Shown here piece by piece: positions 61,631 to 64,000 of a stretch of 64,000 nucleotides of DNA (positions are counted from its first letter, which is position 1; each line of letters begins with the position of its first letter). The notes beneath the pieces were generated by a model. That model did not search any database and was not told the DNA's origin. It saw nothing but the letters and a program-made list of their open reading frames with translations. The translations under genes were made by a program, and so were the position numbers. This DNA comes from Sphaerisporangium krabiense (GTDB taxonomy: Bacteria; Actinomycetota; Actinomycetes; Streptosporangiales; Streptosporangiaceae): positions 176,501 to 240,500 of the forward strand of contig NZ_JACHBR010000002.1 in the NCBI RefSeq assembly GCF_014200435.1, given 5' to 3'.

Positions 61631-63925
61631 TCACTCGGCCGGTCGGGTGCTGTCTCTGGCGAGTTGGTCCTGGAGGCGGGCGTGGCGGAACTGGTAGACG
61701 GAGCCGACCGTGCGTAACACCCCGCGGCGGTGGGCGTCGTCGAGAAAGCGGATGCCCTGGTGGGGGAAGACGCCGGTGCGGCCCAGCAGGACGAACGCCA
61801 CGGTCGCCGACCATGACTGGGAGACGGCGATGGTGACCGCCAGAGCTTCCCCCAGCCCGGTGCCGATGCCGAGGAGCCATCCGGCCTGGGCGCCTCCAAC
61901 GATCCCGCTGGGCAGACCGAAGCCGACCCCGGCGATCAGGCCGTAGGCGAGCCCTTCCACGAGGCCGGACCGGCGGTCGCGACGCCAGCAGGTGACCGGG
62001 TCCATCGGGCCGGCGGCGTCGGCGAAGCCCTGGACCAGGCTGTTGAAGACGCCGAAGAGCAACATGGCCGCCAAGCCGATCACCGCGCCGGCCAGCAGGC
62101 CCGTCGGCAGACCCGCGGTGAGGCCGAACGCGAGCCCGTCCGCCAGGCCGAGCACGACGCCGAACGCGAGGCCGACGGTCATGCTTCCCCTGGTCGCGAT
62201 GGCCTTCCAGCGCAAGGGCCGCAGCCGGCGCGGGCCGGTCCTCCTGCGCGCCTCGGTCAGCGTCGCCGCGATCCCGGACGGCAGGCCGAGGCCGAGTGCG
62301 GCGACGAGGCCGATCCCGATGCCGTCCGCGATCCCGCTGGTCGTCCCTACGGCGAGGGCGAAGGCGATCCCGGCGGTCAGGGCCGACGCGAGCGCTCCGG
62401 CCAGTCCGCCCGCGAGCGCGGGCCGCGGCCTCACCCCGCGGCCCATCGCCAGGCCGACCCCCACGGCGTTGGCCACCCCGCACACCGTCCCGGCCACCAG
62501 GCCGCTCTTCGGCCCGAACATCATGCCGTACGCGACGCCCAGCGGAAGCCCGGCCCCGGGCGCGGCGGGCAGCCCCGCGATGAAGGCGCGGACGGGCGCG
62601 GGCGCCCATTGGCGGATGTGCCACCACGCCAGGTCCCGGGTGCCGCGGCGGTTCATCTCGGCGGCCAGGAAACCGAGCCAGCGACGGGCCTGCGCGGCGC
62701 TGTACGGCACGGGCTCGCCGCCGGGGCGCGGCTGGTAGGCGGTGGGCACGACCCGCCCGAGCAGGAACGCCTCCACCTCGGCCCGCTCGGTGAACTCGCG
62801 GGTGGTGAGCGCGTCGAGCTCGGCCGCGGCGGGGAAGGTGTCCCTGACCAGGGTCAGCATGAGCGGGTTGTCCAAGGCGGAGCTGAGCGCGCTGCCGGGC
62901 GCCGCGCGCAGGTGGCCGGCCAGGCGCTGCCAGCCGGGTGGGGGCGGGTGGACCTGGCAGCGGATCAGATAGTCGGCCGCCTCGGTCGATGGCACCGGCA
63001 GCAGCTCCAGCGCGGCGGCCCCCTGCAGGTGACCGCCCGCCACCGCGTCCACGAGCTCACCGGTACGGGTGAGCAGCATCAGGCGAAGCGTGATGTGCTG
63101 GTCCAGTGCGCGGATCGCGACCGGTCGCAGGTCGTCGGCGATCTCGTCGAAGCCGTCGAGTACCAGGGCCACCTGCCCGCCCTGCACCATGCGCGCGGCG
63201 GCGTGCCTGCCGTAGGCGGCGGAGCGGAGGAAGGGATATTCGGTGGTGAGCCGGGCGATCAGCCACTCGTCCAGGCGCTGCTGGCGGGGATTCCAGTCGT
63301 GCGCGGTCAGCAGCACCGGCACCGGCACCCGTGCCCGCCGCGTCACGTCCAGGGCCTGCCGATGCTTCAGCGCGTCCAGCACGGTCAGGATCGCGACCGC
63401 GGACTTGCCGCGACCCGCGCCGCCCAGGACGATCAGCCGGCCCGACTCCAGGCCGGCGTAGACGCCGAAGAGGTCGGCGATGCCGCCCTCGGCCAGCGTG
63501 GCCGTGGTCGCCGCGGCGATCCCGGGCAGCGGCGCGAACCGGGCGTGTCCCGCCGCGCCGAGCGCCTCTTCGACCGGCCCGGTCACCGCCCGGCTCGACC
63601 AGCGCCACCGGACGGGGATCGGCGTGGGGTAGCGCAGCCGCCGCTCGGCCGCCGCCTGCTCCCATTGCGCCAGCACCGCCGCCGTGAGCGCGTCGCTCGC
63701 GGACGCCAGGCCGTCGACCGGCGCCGGATCCTCCTGGCGGCTGCGGCTCCACAGCCACAGCACCACGCCGCCGGTCAGCGTGAGGACGGCCGTGACGCTC
63801 TGCACGACGTCGCCGAGCGGCCCGCCGGGGGATACCGTGACCACCGCGACCACCGACGTGGTCACCCCGACCACCGCCGCCAGCCCGGCAAGCGGCCAAA
63901 CCCGCCAACGTCTCCGGCTCGGCAC
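61631..63925 (-). CDS. NACHT NTPase with glycine-rich membrane domain
   Basis: A 764-aa membrane STAND NTPase. Two N-terminal transmembrane helices (about 11-30 and 42-60) precede the NACHT domain (about 150-380): Walker A LGGAGRGKSAV (168-175), Walker B LVLDGFDEIADD (254-262), the sensor-like LLLTRTGELVDAV and the winged region SALDNPLMLTLV. From about 460 to 715 there are roughly ten helices with repeated GLxxG/GLAxG motifs, membrane-embedded. The tail ends FLDDAHRRGVLRTVGSVYQF then RHARLQDQLA. NACHT proteins of this type occur in actinomycete conflict and signalling systems. GTG 63925 lacks a clear ribosome site. Confidence 0.85.
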   Translation of the reverse strand: MPSRRRWRVWPLAGLAAVVGVTTSVVAVVTVSPGGPLGDVVQSVTAVLTLTGGVVLWLWSRSRQEDPAPVDGLASASDALTAAVLAQWEQAAAERRLRYPTPIPVRWRWSSRAVTGPVEEALGAAGHARFAPLPGIAAATTATLAEGGIADLFGVYAGLESGRLIVLGGAGRGKSAVAILTVLDALKHRQALDVTRRARVPVPVLLTAHDWNPRQQRLDEWLIARLTTEYPFLRSAAYGRHAAARMVQGGQVALVLDGFDEIADDLRPVAIRALDQHITLRLMLLTRTGELVDAVAGGHLQGAAALELLPVPSTEAADYLIRCQVHPPPPGWQRLAGHLRAAPGSALSSALDNPLMLTLVRDTFPAAAELDALTTREFTERAEVEAFLLGRVVPTAYQPRPGGEPVPYSAAQARRWLGFLAAEMNRRGTRDLAWWHIRQWAPAPVRAFIAGLPAAPGAGLPLGVAYGMMFGPKSGLVAGTVCGVANAVGVGLAMGRGVRPRPALAGGLAGALASALTAGIAFALAVGTTSGIADGIGIGLVAALGLGLPSGIAATLTEARRRTGPRRLRPLRWKAIATRGSMTVGLAFGVVLGLADGLAFGLTAGLPTGLLAGAVIGLAAMLLFGVFNSLVQGFADAAGPMDPVTCWRRDRRSGLVEGLAYGLIAGVGFGLPSGIVGGAQAGWLLGIGTGLGEALAVTIAVSQSWSATVAFVLLGRTGVFPHQGIRFLDDAHRRGVLRTVGSVYQFRHARLQDQLARDSTRPAE

Positions 63926-64000
63926 AGCCCGAGTATGGCAGGAGCGCCCATATAAACGGATAGCCCGCTGGAATCACCATCGCTGCGAAACCGAAGAGGA

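Noticed and set aside
63926..64000. A possible gene end at the right edge (minus strand)
   Set aside because: Only about 25 codons remain and no family motif is visible, so it cannot be supported.

Overview
The window is high-GC DNA (mostly GC3-rich coding sequence, many GTG starts, purine-rich AGGAG-type ribosome sites) from a filamentous actinobacterium. The gene content (DUF7455 next to a GyrB-like topoisomerase, DUF5998, DUF3145, DUF3052, homodimeric AceE, and a fasR-fabD-fabH-acpP-fabF-accD cluster) fits the Streptomyces/Streptosporangiaceae side of the phylum. The exact genus cannot be fixed from sequence reading alone.

Layout. 1-13 kb: the start of a YaaA-like gene cut by the window edge, a GNAT, DUF7455, parE, carbonic anhydrase, a thioredoxin-like protein, a RecQ helicase with a phosphoribosyltransferase-like C-terminus, a PfkB sugar kinase, a GNAT/acyl-CoA-synthetase fusion and DUF5998. 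13-19 kb: a rhodanese, then a compact minus-strand operon of subtilisin-like protease, ECF sigma factor, 211-aa beta-rich protein and TPR-CHAT protease. This operon is the most unusual system in the window. 19-25 kb: DUF3145, DinB, a Leu/Val-type dehydrogenase, a PadR/HAAS membrane pair with a clear palindromic operator, a decayed HTH-TPR regulator and an alpha/beta hydrolase. 25-32 kb: the type II fatty acid synthase cluster with its PucR-type regulator. 31.7-33.8 kb: a three-gene set resembling enterobacterial yjfL/yjfM/yjfC. 34-41 kb: a PHP-domain protein, a WYL regulator, a VOC protein, a membrane-anchored trypsin-like protease and aceE. 41-47 kb: a lipoprotein plus MacAB-like efflux unit, convergent with a two-component system. 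47-51 kb: DUF1918, YjbQ, DUF3052, peroxiredoxin, a Zn-ribbon protein, a ROK protein carrying an in-frame 27-bp minisatellite, and tRNA-Val(UAC).

51.4-64 kb is accessory. It opens with a truncated tyrosine integrase beside tRNA-Val, holds several tRNA-like scar sequences, a DUF6461 gene, a probably frameshifted gene, DUF4352, NUDIX, two small secreted proteins and a Tat-exported hemerythrin-like protein, and ends with a NACHT NTPase that has a long glycine-rich membrane domain.

Functionally, the fab cluster and aceE supply central lipid and acetyl-CoA metabolism. The protease-sigma-CHAT operon and the NACHT protein look like regulated conflict or signalling modules of the kind enriched in multicellular bacteria.
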